A DNA stretch of 64,000 nucleotides from JAGOTP01 sp964567995 (GTDB lineage Bacteria; Patescibacteriota; Patescibacteriia; 2-12-FULL-60-25). Positions within the stretch are counted from its first letter, which is position 1; each line of letters starts with the position of its first letter. The stretch lies in contig CAZMOB010000005.1 in the NCBI GenBank assembly GCA_964567995.1, forward strand, positions 26,254 to 90,253, in the 5' to 3' direction. The translations under genes and the position numbers were made by a program. A model generated the notes under the pieces. The model saw nothing but the letters and a program-made list of their open reading frames with translations, searched no databases and was not told where the DNA came from. This document shows, piece by piece, positions 17,488 to 26,609 of this stretch.

Positions 17488-18144
17488 ATGCTCACCGCTA
17501 AACTTTCGCGCGTTCGATTGGATCAAGCGATTGCACCCCATGCCTCAAAAGAACGAACGCTCGAGATCGGAGCGTATGGTCAAGCGGATTACACGAAATA
17601 TTTTCCGAATCGAACGGGCGTAGACATCAAAGACGGCCCGGGAGTTGATCTCGTCGGCAGCGTATACGAACTTCCTTTTCCAGATGCGTCGTTTGATCGC
17701 ATTCTTTGTTTGTCTGTTTTAGAGCATCTCGAAGAACCAAAGAAAGCGATCGCCGAGATGGCACGGGTACTCACCCCCGAGGGAAAAATCATTGTGTCCG
17801 TCCCCTTCTTATTTCCGATTCATGATGCGCCAGGTGATTATTGGCGTTTTACTCCCTACGGATTGAAATTGCTCTTCAAAGATTGGATGATTGAAGAATT
17901 AAAAGCAGAAACCACGACCGGTGAATCGGTCGCGTCACTTTTGCAACGGATCGGCTATCAAACACGTTGGAAGTTCAATCGAGTAATGAAAGGATTATTG
18001 TTCTTACTGGCAAAACTTATCGCAAGCTCTCCGAAATTGATCACCCACGTCTACGGCGATATCAATCGAAGCGCGCTTGTTCCAGAAGCGTTTGCAAGTG
18101 GGATCTTTTTGGTCGCGAAGAAACCGATTCAAACGAGTAAATAA
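17488..18144 (+). CDS. SAM-dependent methyltransferase, class I
   Basis: A 218-residue methyltransferase. Motif I is degenerate (RTLEIGAYGQADYTKYF near 24-38), the acidic end of strand 2 is VDIKDG, then DRILCLSVLEHLEEPKKAIAE and VLTPEGKIIVSVPFLFP, followed by DAPGDYWRFTPYGLKLLF. The last part matches the divergent neighbour (DYWRFTHEGL), so the pair probably arose by duplication. The frame is open further upstream to 17161, but that overlaps the divergent gene, so ATG 17488 is chosen. Substrate unknown. A strong hairpin terminator lies 45 nt downstream. Confidence 0.82.
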   Translation: MLTAKLSRVRLDQAIAPHASKERTLEIGAYGQADYTKYFPNRTGVDIKDGPGVDLVGSVYELPFPDASFDRILCLSVLEHLEEPKKAIAEMARVLTPEGKIIVSVPFLFPIHDAPGDYWRFTPYGLKLLFKDWMIEELKAETTTGESVASLLQRIGYQTRWKFNRVMKGLLFLLAKLIASSPKLITHVYGDINRSALVPEAFASGIFLVAKKPIQTSK

Positions 18145-18188
18145 TAAAAGGCAGACCCTTATTTAGAAAAATCCCCCTAAAAATGGGA

Positions 18189-18228
18189 AGAGCCGAGCGC
18201 CGGAGTGGATCCGGGGCTCGGCTCTTTT
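18189..18228. terminator. Terminator between the methyltransferase and the GC-rich cassette 2
   Basis: AGAGCCGAGC (18189-18198) pairs with GCTCGGCTCT (18216-18225) and is followed by TTTT on the plus strand. It can also end the minus-strand GC-rich gene that stops at 18318. Confidence 0.8.
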
Positions 18229-18317
18229 GAGGCCAGAGGCTGCGTACACACGCTGCCTTGGAAGATGGGAGGGGCGAAGGGGCGGAGACGGTGGGAGGGT
18301 GGAAGCCGGTAGACCGG

Positions 18318-19451
18318 CTAGGCCGCGGGGGCGGCCTCGAGGCGCCGCATCAGCGCGTCGATGGCGCGGCGGGCGTTGAGGCCGTCGACCTTGAGGTGCT
18401 CGCGGCGGGCCGTGCGGTTGCGCTGCTCGTGGGGGTCGCGGAGGTTGGCCTCCAGGAGGGTGGCGAGGTCGGTCGAGTTGAGCGCGTCGTCGATCACGTC
18501 GAGGCTGGCGAGGGGGTGACGGTCGAACATCCCCTTGCTCTCCTCGACGAGGGTCCGGCTGCCCGTGTTGGGGAAGGTGACGGCGATGGCGTTGCCGCCC
18601 ATCGCGGCCTTCTCGATGAGCGCGGTGGTGGTGACGCCGAGGACCACGTCCGCCGCGGCGATGAGGTCGTCGGCGGAGCCGTAGACCCCGCCGCTCGCGT
18701 CGATGACGATGCCGGAGGACAGCCGCTCGAAGGCGTGCTGCATGAGCTCGGCCTGCTCGGGGGCGTTGGCCTTGAGCCGCGGGTGGGGCCGGGCGAGGAC
18801 GTAGGGCTGCATGCCCGTGCGTCGCATGAGCTCGTCGATCGCGGTGACGCACTCGTCGACGAAGGTGCCGGCGCCCTGGAGCTGCGACACCGGGAAGATG
18901 ATCGGCCGCGCGGGGTCGAGTCCGAGCGCCGAGATCGCGCGCTGCTTGGCGGCCGTGGGGTCGAAGCTCGCGAAGCGATCGAGCGCCGGGAAGCCCGTGA
19001 CGAACACGTCGTCGGGGGACATCCTCCAGCGCTCGATGAAGGCGACCCGCCCGACCGCGTCGTTGACGAGGAGGGTGTTCGGGCGCGGGAGCGCGTCCCA
19101 GCTCGGCGGGAGGTTGGTCCAGTTGTCGTGCACCGCGGTGGTGACGACGCTGGAGTTCCCGTCGAAGCGCGTGACGAGCTGCCGCCCGATGCTATCGCCG
19201 GAGTCGATGCTCGTCACGATGACCCGCGTGCTGGCGGGGAGGTACGAAACCGCCTGCTCGATGGTCTGGACGAAGACGCCATTGCGGCCCTGGATGTCGA
19301 CCTGGGCGCCCGCGTCGGACGCGCTGTTGCCGCTCCCGATCAGGATGTGCTCGAGGCCGCGCTGGCGGGCCTCGTCGACCAGGGGAAGGATCGCCTTGCG
19401 GCCCCCCGTGTCCTGGCACAGAAACGCGAAAAAGGGTCCCTTGATGTTCAT
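18318..19451 (-). CDS. GT-B-fold glycosyltransferase/epimerase-like protein (GC-rich cassette 2)
   Basis: This 377-residue protein is encoded by DNA much richer in G+C than any neighbour. Features suggest the GT-B fold shared by UDP-GlcNAc 2-epimerases, CDP-glycerol transferases and related glycosyltransferases. The first Rossmann half (about 1-170) includes HILIGSGN and VFVTGFPALDRF. The second starts IIFPVSQLQGAGTF near 185 and contains YVLARPHPR and the donor-site-like AADVVLGVTTTALIEKAAMG near 285-305. No exact family can be given. AGGAGG lies 8 nt before the ATG, unlike most genes here. It is a single gene with its own promoter, hairpin leader and terminator. Foreign origin is likely; the role may be surface glycan or teichoic-like polymer synthesis. 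Confidence 0.65.
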   Translation of the reverse strand: MNIKGPFFAFLCQDTGGRKAILPLVDEARQRGLEHILIGSGNSASDAGAQVDIQGRNGVFVQTIEQAVSYLPASTRVIVTSIDSGDSIGRQLVTRFDGNSSVVTTAVHDNWTNLPPSWDALPRPNTLLVNDAVGRVAFIERWRMSPDDVFVTGFPALDRFASFDPTAAKQRAISALGLDPARPIIFPVSQLQGAGTFVDECVTAIDELMRRTGMQPYVLARPHPRLKANAPEQAELMQHAFERLSSGIVIDASGGVYGSADDLIAAADVVLGVTTTALIEKAAMGGNAIAVTFPNTGSRTLVEESKGMFDRHPLASLDVIDDALNSTDLATLLEANLRDPHEQRNRTARREHLKVDGLNARRAIDALMRRLEAAPAA

Positions 19452-19564
19452 TACTTAGCCCTCCTAAGGGCAGAAACCTATCCGCAGAATGCGGCAACAG
19501 CCGACGTATTCGACTGTACCGACTCTTCTGATCGCCCGTCGACTTGCGACAAAACGACCGGCTT

Positions 19565-19593
19565 TCTTAACACAAATAAGGGGTATTCGTCAA
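19565..19593 (-). promoter_or_regulatory. Promoter and hairpin leader of GC-rich cassette 2
   Basis: On the minus strand TTGACG (19588-19593), a 17-nt spacer and TTAAGA (19565-19570) predict a start near 19558. The ~107-nt leader contains CCGCA/TGCGG (19482-19494). CCCT/AGGG (19459-19470) partly encloses the Shine-Dalgarno AGGAGG. Confidence 0.65.
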
Positions 19594-19630
19594 GTGATCG
19601 TTCTCATTTCTCTTCTCCCCTCGCCTACGC

Positions 19631-19636
19631 TATGAT
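19631..19636 (+). promoter_or_regulatory. -10 box of asnB (leaderless)
   Basis: TATGAT ends 9 nt before the asnB ATG at 19646, so transcription should start about 2 nt before the start codon. There is no Shine-Dalgarno sequence. It is arranged divergently with the cassette 2 promoter. Confidence 0.65.
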
Positions 19637-19645
19637 CAGCTTCAT

Positions 19646-21496
19646 ATGTGTGGCATTGCTGGCTTTATTGGGCCAAAAAACCGCGATCTCCTGACCAAAC
19701 TTGGGGAAGGGGTACATCACCGAGGCCCTGATCAAGAAGGGATCTACGAGGATGAGGGTCTCTCAGTCGCCCATAAACGACTAGCCATCATTGATCTCTC
19801 GACCGATGGCCGCCAACCGATGACGACCCCGGATGGCCGATTCGTGCTGGCCTACAACGGTGAGGTGTACAACTATCAGGAATTGCGTACCAAATACGCA
19901 AGCTTGGGCTGGAAATTTCAAACCAAAACGGATAGTGAGTGTTTTCTGGCCGCCGCCGCACTCGGACGTTTAGAACAAGATTTGGGCAGCTTTCATGGCA
20001 TGTTTGCCTTTTGTCTTTGGGATACCCAGACTTGTCGCGCGTTTTTCGCACGTGATCGGATGGGAATAAAGCCACTCTTTTTTACACAGGCTGCTGATCG
20101 TTTCGGATTCGCCAGTGAACTTCACGCACTCTTATCACTCAAACCAAAAGGTGCCTGGCGTTTGAATAAACGGGCAAGGAGCATGTTCTTAGGGGTCGGG
20201 TATGTGCCTGGACCAGAAACGATGTTCGAAGGCATCGAACAGTTCCCGTGCGGCCAATTACTGTGTTACGAACAAGGTCGCTTGCGATCTATCACCTCTT
20301 TTACTCAATCAACTGAGTCAACGATCGCCTCATCCAAAGAAAACAAAGCCGATCAATTAAGAAACCTCGTTGATCGAGTTGTCGCCGATCAACTTGTCTC
20401 CGATCGGCCGGTTGGCGTCTTCTTATCCGGTGGCATGGATTCTTCTGCCATTCTAAGCTCAGTTCGAGCAGCCAATCCAGACGGCATCATTCGAACGTAT
20501 ACGACTCGCTTTGCAGCTGACGCCGGCGACCCCAAATTTAATTACGATGCCGACCTCGCACGTAAAACAGCTGAGCGTTTTCATTGCGAGCACAAAGAAA
20601 TTACCGTTGGCCCAGAAGACATGATCGCGAATATCGAACGAATCGCGACCAGCCTGGGTCAGCCCAACTACAATCACTCGGTTGTGGCGCTCGATGCGGT
20701 TGCGCGTTTAGCGGCGAACGAAGTGGCCGTCGCTCTGTCCGGAGATGGAGGAGATGAGTTATTCGGCGGCTACGAACGCTACGCCCATCAGATTTTACTT
20801 GGAAAAATCGCCCGTATTCTCCCAGTACGCATGTTAGCGAGAGCCGTTGGGCCAAGTATATTTCATAAAAAACCAGAATTCTTTGATGCGCGTGAAGCCG
20901 TTCGTTTGCTCGCCTTCGGAACGGAATCGTTCAGCCATCTAACGGAGCTCTTTTCTGATGCCTGGGATAAAGTGCCACTTATCGAACGATGGGCAACCGT
21001 TCTTGCGGACATTGAAGAACCAAATTCCATTAAACGCCTCATGGCGCTCGATCGTGCGACTTGGTTACGTGACGAAGCGTTCGCTCGCATGGACCACGTC
21101 AGCATGCAACATGGACTTGAAGTCCGCGTTCCACTGATTGATGATACGCTCTGCCAATTCGCCTCTACACTGACACAAGATGAGCTCGTGACACGCAGCG
21201 AATCCAAACGCTTGATGCGCCAAGCCTTCAAAGATCGCTGTCTCCCTGAAGTCGTTCACGGCAAAAAGCGCGGGTGGTTTCCTCCCACCGCGAAGTGGCT
21301 TCGCACCGGACTCCGCAGCTGGTCTGAAGAAGTCCTTGAAGAAGCCTACGCAACCCAAGCCTGGATTAACGCGCCGCTCGTACGGAAACTCTACGCTCAA
21401 CACCTTACTGGTGAACGCTATGGGCTACACGAACTCTGGACGATCATCGCCTACCAATGCTGGTGGCGCGCCTACCGCACCTATTTTACAGAATAG
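19646..21496 (+). CDS. asnB: Asparagine synthetase (glutamine-hydrolysing)
   Basis: This 616-residue enzyme has an N-terminal class II glutaminase domain starting with the catalytic Cys2 (MCGIAGFIG), with HHRGPDQEG and LAYNGEVYNYQELR typical of ammonia release from glutamine. The synthetase domain begins near 230; the PP-loop SGGMDSS lies near residue 260 and ALSGDGGDELFGGYERY near 365. It converts aspartate plus ATP to asparagine. In polysaccharide clusters AsnB-like enzymes may instead amidate sugar acids or peptides, so the substrate is open. It stands at the edge of the glycan region, convergent with a methyltransferase 1 nt away. Confidence 0.9.
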   Translation: MCGIAGFIGPKNRDLLTKLGEGVHHRGPDQEGIYEDEGLSVAHKRLAIIDLSTDGRQPMTTPDGRFVLAYNGEVYNYQELRTKYASLGWKFQTKTDSECFLAAAALGRLEQDLGSFHGMFAFCLWDTQTCRAFFARDRMGIKPLFFTQAADRFGFASELHALLSLKPKGAWRLNKRARSMFLGVGYVPGPETMFEGIEQFPCGQLLCYEQGRLRSITSFTQSTESTIASSKENKADQLRNLVDRVVADQLVSDRPVGVFLSGGMDSSAILSSVRAANPDGIIRTYTTRFAADAGDPKFNYDADLARKTAERFHCEHKEITVGPEDMIANIERIATSLGQPNYNHSVVALDAVARLAANEVAVALSGDGGDELFGGYERYAHQILLGKIARILPVRMLARAVGPSIFHKKPEFFDAREAVRLLAFGTESFSHLTELFSDAWDKVPLIERWATVLADIEEPNSIKRLMALDRATWLRDEAFARMDHVSMQHGLEVRVPLIDDTLCQFASTLTQDELVTRSESKRLMRQAFKDRCLPEVVHGKKRGWFPPTAKWLRTGLRSWSEEVLEEAYATQAWINAPLVRKLYAQHLTGERYGLHELWTIIAYQCWWRAYRTYFTE

Positions 21497-21497
21497 A

Positions 21498-22391
21498 TTA
21501 TTTTATCGCACAGGCCATCAATCCCCAGGCCCAGCGCTTACCCATCCAGCGACGTAAGCGAGCAGGTAAATATTTGAAGATCGGGAATTTTCCGACTGGC
21601 CAACCTTCGACTTCTCCTTGGAACGGCAGCACTTTCACCCAGGCCGAAGAAAAACCCGCGTTGCGATACATCTGCTCGAGCTGCTCTGGCGTGTACACCT
21701 TGGTCAGTGCATTTCCGTCTTTCTTTGAACCATCCGTGTAGCGGCTCACGAGACGCGTCGTATCCCCCTTGTATTTGAACAGTTTTCCCATGAAAATGCC
21801 TCGCAGCAAGATAAAGTTGAACCAGTAGGTCCAAGACGACTTGTTGTACCAATACGAAACGGTGACACCCATTGGCTTCAAAACGCGATGCACTTCGCGG
21901 AGAGCCTGCTCTGTATCTGGCATATGCATGTGACAACCCCAGGCCAGCGCAAAATCAAATGTATCTTTTTCAAACGACAAATGCTGCGCATCCATTTTCT
22001 CGAAACGCACATTCGTTAGACCTTTTAATTCAGCGTGTTTCTTGGATAAGCGAATCGCTTCTTCCGTGAGGTCGATACCGACCACTTCGGCCCCCTGTTC
22101 CGCCATCCCCACCGCCGACCAACCCGTTCCAACAGCGATGTCTAATACCTTCTTTCCCTTCAAGCTTTGGTACGGCACAAAGCGGGCCAGAATCGGCTCC
22201 CCCACTTCATGCGTCGCGCCAACCGTCCATTTACGCATTTTGCGCTCGACTTCTTTGAAGAAGGCGAGATCCGTCTGCTCGACTCGTCCGGTCAAATCAT
22301 CTTTGGCCAAGCCAAGGGTAAAGGGGTTTTCGTTCCACCAACGTTCGACTTTTTCGTTCAAAGAAGAGGGGTCTTTTTCAGGGGAGGACAT
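21498..22391 (-). CDS. SAM-dependent methyltransferase, class I
   Basis: This 297-residue methyltransferase has motif I VLDIAVGTGWSAVGMAEQGA near 81-100, acidic VVGIDLTEEAI, motif IV FDFALAWGCHMHM and EVHRVLKPMGVTVSYWYN. The C-terminal region with aromatic and basic residues (YWFNFILLRGIFMGKLFKYK) may contact the membrane or a lipid-linked acceptor. An extended -10, TGCTATGAT, lies 23 nt before the ATG. Its stop is 1 nt from the convergent asnB stop, with no terminator between. Substrate unknown; glycan or lipid methylation is suggested by context. Confidence 0.82.
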   Translation of the reverse strand: MSSPEKDPSSLNEKVERWWNENPFTLGLAKDDLTGRVEQTDLAFFKEVERKMRKWTVGATHEVGEPILARFVPYQSLKGKKVLDIAVGTGWSAVGMAEQGAEVVGIDLTEEAIRLSKKHAELKGLTNVRFEKMDAQHLSFEKDTFDFALAWGCHMHMPDTEQALREVHRVLKPMGVTVSYWYNKSSWTYWFNFILLRGIFMGKLFKYKGDTTRLVSRYTDGSKKDGNALTKVYTPEQLEQMYRNAGFSSAWVKVLPFQGEVEGWPVGKFPIFKYLPARLRRWMGKRWAWGLMACAIK

Positions 22392-22458
22392 ACAAAAGAA
22401 AGAAGATCAGCGAGATCATAGCAGGGCACCCACAATCACACCATATCAATAGGACCGC

Positions 22459-23412
22459 TTAATTCATGAGCGCGTGAAGCGTCTTATCGGTATGCAGCAC
22501 GTTAGATCTTGGATGAACGAGAACGACATTTTCAAAGCCTTTTCCTTGCTTCACACGAAGACATTCGGCGATCAATACCTCACCCTCGGCTGAAACGAGC
22601 TCATCGCCATGAAATTTGAACAATCGGTATCCTTTATTCTTCATCCACTCCAATAGCGTCTTCGCGTCTCCCCCAAGCGAGGTCAGCCCATAAGGCCAAA
22701 GCTCCATCAGTAGCACTGGATGATCACGCTCGATCAGCGCCTCCCCTCCTCGCAGCACCTTCTGCTCCGCCCCTTGTGTATCAATTTTTATAAAATCCAC
22801 GGTTGAGATGTTTTCCTCTTCCGCGACATCCATGAGGGTGCGGGTTGAAATCGCAATGGAATCCGTACCAGAACCGATATTCCTGGCACTCATCGAAGGA
22901 TTTCCGAAGTTGGCCGCATCAAGAAAGATCTGTCCCGCTCCTTGTGTATCCGACAAAGCGAACTGGCATAGCTGCACATTCTTTCGTCGATTGCGCTGCA
23001 TGTTAAGCGTGAACAGAGCGGCGTTATACGGTACGGGTTCGAAGCCATAGACGCGCACACGGTCATTTGGCATGACTTCTGATGCAATCAATGTCATGAA
23101 TCCGATGTTCGCTCCAATATCCAACACCGTCCCACTTTGACGAGCCATACGTCGCATGAAAGTCGTTTCCACCGCGCTGTATTCACCCATCGTGAGCAGA
23201 CTTGGAACGACTCCCAAATCCGCCGGATCAACTACAAGCGAAAAAGTCTCCATTTGCAACTCAACGATCCGTTTCGGACGAAGGGCCTGATACATTCGAG
23301 GAAGTTGCTTTTGTAACCACCTCAGATGGAACTTGTATGCTCCCACCGTGAGCAGTCGATACCCTCGTAACAACGGCTGACGCCAAGAAGACAAGATCAT
23401 AGAAAATAGCAT
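22459..23412 (-). CDS. FkbM family methyltransferase
   Basis: A 317-residue FkbM-type methyltransferase. The SAM motif GTVLDIGANIGFMTLIASEV lies near 94-113, then VYGFEPVPYNAALFTLN, and the family's VDFIKIDTQGAEQKVLRGG near 215-233, where acidic residues line the active site. FkbM proteins O-methylate polyketides or sugars and are common in surface-glycan loci. It is divergent from the flippase gene with only 40 nt between start codons, so their promoters overlap. The first ~60 residues are basic and hydrophobic and may associate with the membrane. Confidence 0.88.
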   Translation of the reverse strand: MLFSMILSSWRQPLLRGYRLLTVGAYKFHLRWLQKQLPRMYQALRPKRIVELQMETFSLVVDPADLGVVPSLLTMGEYSAVETTFMRRMARQSGTVLDIGANIGFMTLIASEVMPNDRVRVYGFEPVPYNAALFTLNMQRNRRKNVQLCQFALSDTQGAGQIFLDAANFGNPSMSARNIGSGTDSIAISTRTLMDVAEEENISTVDFIKIDTQGAEQKVLRGGEALIERDHPVLLMELWPYGLTSLGGDAKTLLEWMKNKGYRLFKFHGDELVSAEGEVLIAECLRVKQGKGFENVVLVHPRSNVLHTDKTLHALMN

Positions 23413-23452
23413 GACACTATCACGAAAGTTCGATTAATGCTAGTCTTTTTGC

Positions 23453-24694
23453 ATGAAAGATACGATACGGAAGTTATTGTTGAAGCTCCAAACTGTCATG
23501 CGCACAGACCTCTTGTACGCAACTAAGGGCAGCTTCTGGCTGCTGCTCGGATCTGTTGGTGGATCATTCGCTTCGCTTATCGTTGCCGTCGTCTTTGCAC
23601 GCTTCGTCCCGAAAGAAACCTATGGCAATTACAAATACGTTCTTTCAACCGTTGGGCTACTGAGTGCCTTTACATTCACAGGATTGAGCGATGCCATTGT
23701 ACGCTCAGTCGCGCGCGGCTTCGATAAATCGTTAGGTCTCGGGTTCTGGAAGAATTGGCAATGGAGTGCACTCATGATCGTGGGACTCGTCGGACTTGGA
23801 GGCTGGTATCTGTTTCAAGGCAATCTCGAACTGGGGTTCGGCATGCTTTTTGCAGCAGCCTTTGCACCGCTCTTGAATAGCGCCGCACTCTTTCCAGCCC
23901 TCCTTCAAGGAAAAAAAGAGTTCCGGGTAAATACCCTGTACAACATTTGGCGCAGCTTGCTTCCTGCCCTTGTTTTGATCATAGTGGTGCTATTTACTCA
24001 GAATATTATCGCTTTGGTGGCGGCTTATTTCATCGCGAATAGCGCCGTTACACTTTTCTTGTATAGAAAGACGCAGAAAACATTTATTACCAACGATAAA
24101 ATAGATCCTGAAATGCTGTCGTTTGGGAAACACTTGAGCCTGGTTGGCATTATTGGCGCCGTCTCACTGTACCTGGATCGTATCTTGATCTTCCATTACT
24201 TAGGCGCAGCAGAAACGGCCATTTATTCGTTTGCGATCGCCTTTCCGGAGCAATTAGACTCAGTTGTTTCGAATCTACAAACACTCGCTCTCCCCAAGTT
24301 TTCTGCACGCTCCAAAGAAGATATCCAAAAAACCTTATTTCGAAAAATTCTGATTGTTTTCCTAGCGCTTATTCCTGTCACGGGTCTCTATATCTTGGTC
24401 GCGCCAACCTTGTATCGTCTCTTCCTACCTCAATATATGGAGGCGGTTCCCTATACGATCGGCTATATTTTTGTCTTAATCGCAACTGGCACAGCACGAC
24501 TGCCCATGGCTTTTTTAACATCCCAACATGCGATCAAAGAACGCTACATTATTGGAATATTTGCACCCATTTTGCGAATCGTACTTATGCTGGTCCTGAT
24601 TCACACCTATGGCATCTGGGGCGTCATCTTCGCACGAGTTGTAACAAAGTACATCAATCTTCTTGTCGGACTTGTACTTGTACGACGTCTATAG
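23453..24694 (+). CDS. Lipid-linked oligosaccharide flippase (Wzx-like, MATE/MVF superfamily)
   Basis: A 413-residue polytopic membrane protein with about 12 hydrophobic helices, starting LLYATKGSFWLLLGSVGGSF and ending with a long hydrophobic pair (IIGIFAPILRIVLMLVLIHT, GIWGVIFARVV). The N-terminal pattern matches polysaccharide transporters that move undecaprenyl-linked repeat units across the membrane. It is the only flippase in the window and could serve the surrounding glycosyltransferases and ligases. The stop overlaps the convergent kdsA stop by 6 nt. TGCTAGTCT just before the ATG may be an extended -10. Confidence 0.85.
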   Translation: MKDTIRKLLLKLQTVMRTDLLYATKGSFWLLLGSVGGSFASLIVAVVFARFVPKETYGNYKYVLSTVGLLSAFTFTGLSDAIVRSVARGFDKSLGLGFWKNWQWSALMIVGLVGLGGWYLFQGNLELGFGMLFAAAFAPLLNSAALFPALLQGKKEFRVNTLYNIWRSLLPALVLIIVVLFTQNIIALVAAYFIANSAVTLFLYRKTQKTFITNDKIDPEMLSFGKHLSLVGIIGAVSLYLDRILIFHYLGAAETAIYSFAIAFPEQLDSVVSNLQTLALPKFSARSKEDIQKTLFRKILIVFLALIPVTGLYILVAPTLYRLFLPQYMEAVPYTIGYIFVLIATGTARLPMAFLTSQHAIKERYIIGIFAPILRIVLMLVLIHTYGIWGVIFARVVTKYINLLVGLVLVRRL

Positions 24695-25519
24695 GGCCTT
24701 TACCACCCGATCAATCGCTTGCAGCGTCTTTAATACATCTTCTAGATGTTCAAGGTGCAGCGAATTTGGGCCATCAACGGGTGCATTGTCTGGATCCTGA
24801 TGGACTTCCATAAAGATCCCAGCAATTCCAACAGCTACAGCGGCACGGGCGAGAGGTGGAATCAAGGTACGGTCACCTCCGGACACGCCCGTTCCAGCGG
24901 AGGGGTACTGAACCGTGTGGGACGCATCAAAAATGATCGGATGACGTGTCGAACGCTTCATGACCTCCAGTCCACGCATGTCGACCACCACATTGTTATA
25001 GCCAAAACTAAACCCACGTTCAGTGATCAAGACACGGTCGTTCTTGGTTGCAAGCGCCTTTTTCAACATGTGGCCCGCATCATGCGGAGCGATGAATTGT
25101 CCTTTTTTGATATTTACCGCCATACCCGTCTCCGCAGCGGCTGTAATCAAATCTGTTTGACGACTAAGCAGAGCCGGGATCTGAATCAAGTCGATCGCTC
25201 CTCCGATTAGTTTCGCATCATGCGCATTATGAATGTCTGTCGTGACGGGGATGCCAAGTTCTTCTCGTATTTCAGCTAGAATCTTTACCCCCTCCTCCAT
25301 CCCAATACCACGAAACCCGCTGGCCGATGTTCGATTCGCCTTGTCGTACGAAGCCTTGAAGACATAGCCGATCCCCAAACGCTGACAGATATCTTTGATC
25401 GCCCGCGCCATCATGAAGGCATGTTCACGCGATTCAAGTGAGTCTGGTCCGGCAATCAAGACGAACGGCAAATGGTTGCCGAAGCAGATGTTTCCGATCG
25501 AGACAGAATGAAAGTCCAT
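24689..25519 (-). CDS. kdsA: 3-deoxy-8-phosphooctulonate synthase
   Basis: This 276-residue enzyme condenses arabinose 5-phosphate with phosphoenolpyruvate to form Kdo 8-phosphate. Family motifs are clear: LIAGPDSLES (22-30), VFKASYDKANRTS, TTDIHNA, NIKKGQFIAP, ITERGFSFGYNN, IIFDASHTVQ and FMEVHQDPDNAPVDGP. Residue 26 is Asp, where metal-dependent enzymes have Cys and metal-independent ones Asn. The motif TDIH is followed by Asn instead of Glu. ATG 25519 is chosen because it follows the kdsD stop by 10 nt; an upstream in-frame start at 25558 would overlap kdsD. It is operonic with kdsD. Confidence 0.92.
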   Translation of the reverse strand: MDFHSVSIGNICFGNHLPFVLIAGPDSLESREHAFMMARAIKDICQRLGIGYVFKASYDKANRTSASGFRGIGMEEGVKILAEIREELGIPVTTDIHNAHDAKLIGGAIDLIQIPALLSRQTDLITAAAETGMAVNIKKGQFIAPHDAGHMLKKALATKNDRVLITERGFSFGYNNVVVDMRGLEVMKRSTRHPIIFDASHTVQYPSAGTGVSGGDRTLIPPLARAAVAVGIAGIFMEVHQDPDNAPVDGPNSLHLEHLEDVLKTLQAIDRVVKAL

Positions 25520-25529
25520 AGGAATAGGG

Positions 25530-26495
25530 TTAGACGACTTTATGTTCGACGATGGCATGCATATGAATAATACCGGCGATCTCCTGCTTCTCGTTTACAA
25601 CGAACAGCGAAGTGATCTTATACGTTTCCATTTCATGCAGCGCCGTCTGCAGCGAGTCGCTTGGCGCAATCCTTTTTGGTTTCGCATGCATATAGTTCTT
25701 AATCGGTGCGTCATAGGAAAACGTCCCGCTGACCAAAATACGTCGGATATCTCCATCGCTCAAAACGCCACACAACCGACCCCGAACATCCACAACTCCG
25801 ATCACACCGAGTTTGGCATCATCCATCACTTGCAAGGCGTCTTTCAAGGATGTGTTTTGCCGAACCAGTGGCGTCTTCTTTTTGGGAAGCATCAGCTCTT
25901 TCACTTTCGTGAGACGTAAGCCCAAGGAACCTCCTGGATGGCTTTCAGCGAACTCTTTCGGGGAGATCCCTTTAGAAGCACTAACGCTTGACGCAAGATA
26001 ATCACCGATCACAAGCGTCGCCATCGTACTCGCCATCGGGGCAATATTGAACGGTGAACCCTCTTCTTTGATCTTGTATGTGAGAACAGCCGTACCCGCC
26101 TTCCCCAAGGTCGAATTAGCATTGCCCGTAATTGCGATGATCGGAATCTGATAGCCACGAACACGTTGAACTAATTTGAGTAGCTCAGGGGTCTCGCCGC
26201 TATGCGATAAGGCGATCATCACATCCCCTTTTCCGATCAACCCAAGGTCTCCGTGGAACGCTTCCGCTGGATGCACGAACACAGCGGTAATATGCAGACT
26301 GATAAACGTAGCCGCTAACTTTACCCCAATATGACCGGATTTTCCGATTCCCGATAAGATAACCTTGCCGGAAGTTCCCGATAAGATGGCGAGCGCTTTC
26401 TGCCATTCCTTAGACGGATTCGTTTCGATCGACCGAATCGCCGATTGGGCATTATGGAGAAATTTGGCTAAAGATAGATCTTTCTTAGCAGACAT
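25530..26495 (-). CDS. kdsD: Arabinose-5-phosphate isomerase (SIS plus two CBS domains)
   Basis: This 321-residue protein matches KdsD/GutQ in length and order. An SIS isomerase domain spans about 25-165 (KVILSGIGKSGHIGVKLA, HPAEAFHGDLGLI, ALSHSGETPELL), and two CBS domains span about 200-255 and 265-320 (VGVVDVRGRLCGVLSDGDIRR). The enzyme interconverts ribulose 5-phosphate and arabinose 5-phosphate, the substrate of the adjacent KdsA. The frame is open upstream to 26648, but a promoter at 26503-26531 places the start at ATG 26495, 7 nt after the -10 box. Confidence 0.92.
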   Translation of the reverse strand: MSAKKDLSLAKFLHNAQSAIRSIETNPSKEWQKALAILSGTSGKVILSGIGKSGHIGVKLAATFISLHITAVFVHPAEAFHGDLGLIGKGDVMIALSHSGETPELLKLVQRVRGYQIPIIAITGNANSTLGKAGTAVLTYKIKEEGSPFNIAPMASTMATLVIGDYLASSVSASKGISPKEFAESHPGGSLGLRLTKVKELMLPKKKTPLVRQNTSLKDALQVMDDAKLGVIGVVDVRGRLCGVLSDGDIRRILVSGTFSYDAPIKNYMHAKPKRIAPSDSLQTALHEMETYKITSLFVVNEKQEIAGIIHMHAIVEHKVV

Positions 26496-26502
26496 GTCGA
26501 CC

Positions 26503-26531
26503 AGTATGCAGATAAAGCCTCTTTTTGACAA
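26503..26531 (-). promoter_or_regulatory. Promoter of kdsD-kdsA (leaderless)
   Basis: On the minus strand TTGTCA (26526-26531), a 17-nt spacer and CATACT (26503-26508) lie 7 nt before ATG 26495. The mRNA should begin at the start codon. Confidence 0.7.
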
Positions 26532-26556
26532 CTGATTTTTTGAAGACAGAGCCTGA

Positions 26557-26585
26557 TTGTGCAAGCGCTCTCTGCCCGGTATGAT
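26557..26585 (+). promoter_or_regulatory. Promoter of the glycosyltransferase gene at 26610
   Basis: TTGTGC (26557-26562) and TATGAT (26580-26585) have a 17-nt spacer. The predicted leader is about 18 nt and contains no Shine-Dalgarno sequence. Confidence 0.65.
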
Positions 26586-26609
26586 CAACATCGAAATCTC
26601 GCCTAACCT

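Noticed and set aside
18258..19694. 478-residue plus-strand open frame opposite GC-rich cassette 2
   Set aside because: Low-complexity GC-rich shadow that also runs over the asnB promoter and start.
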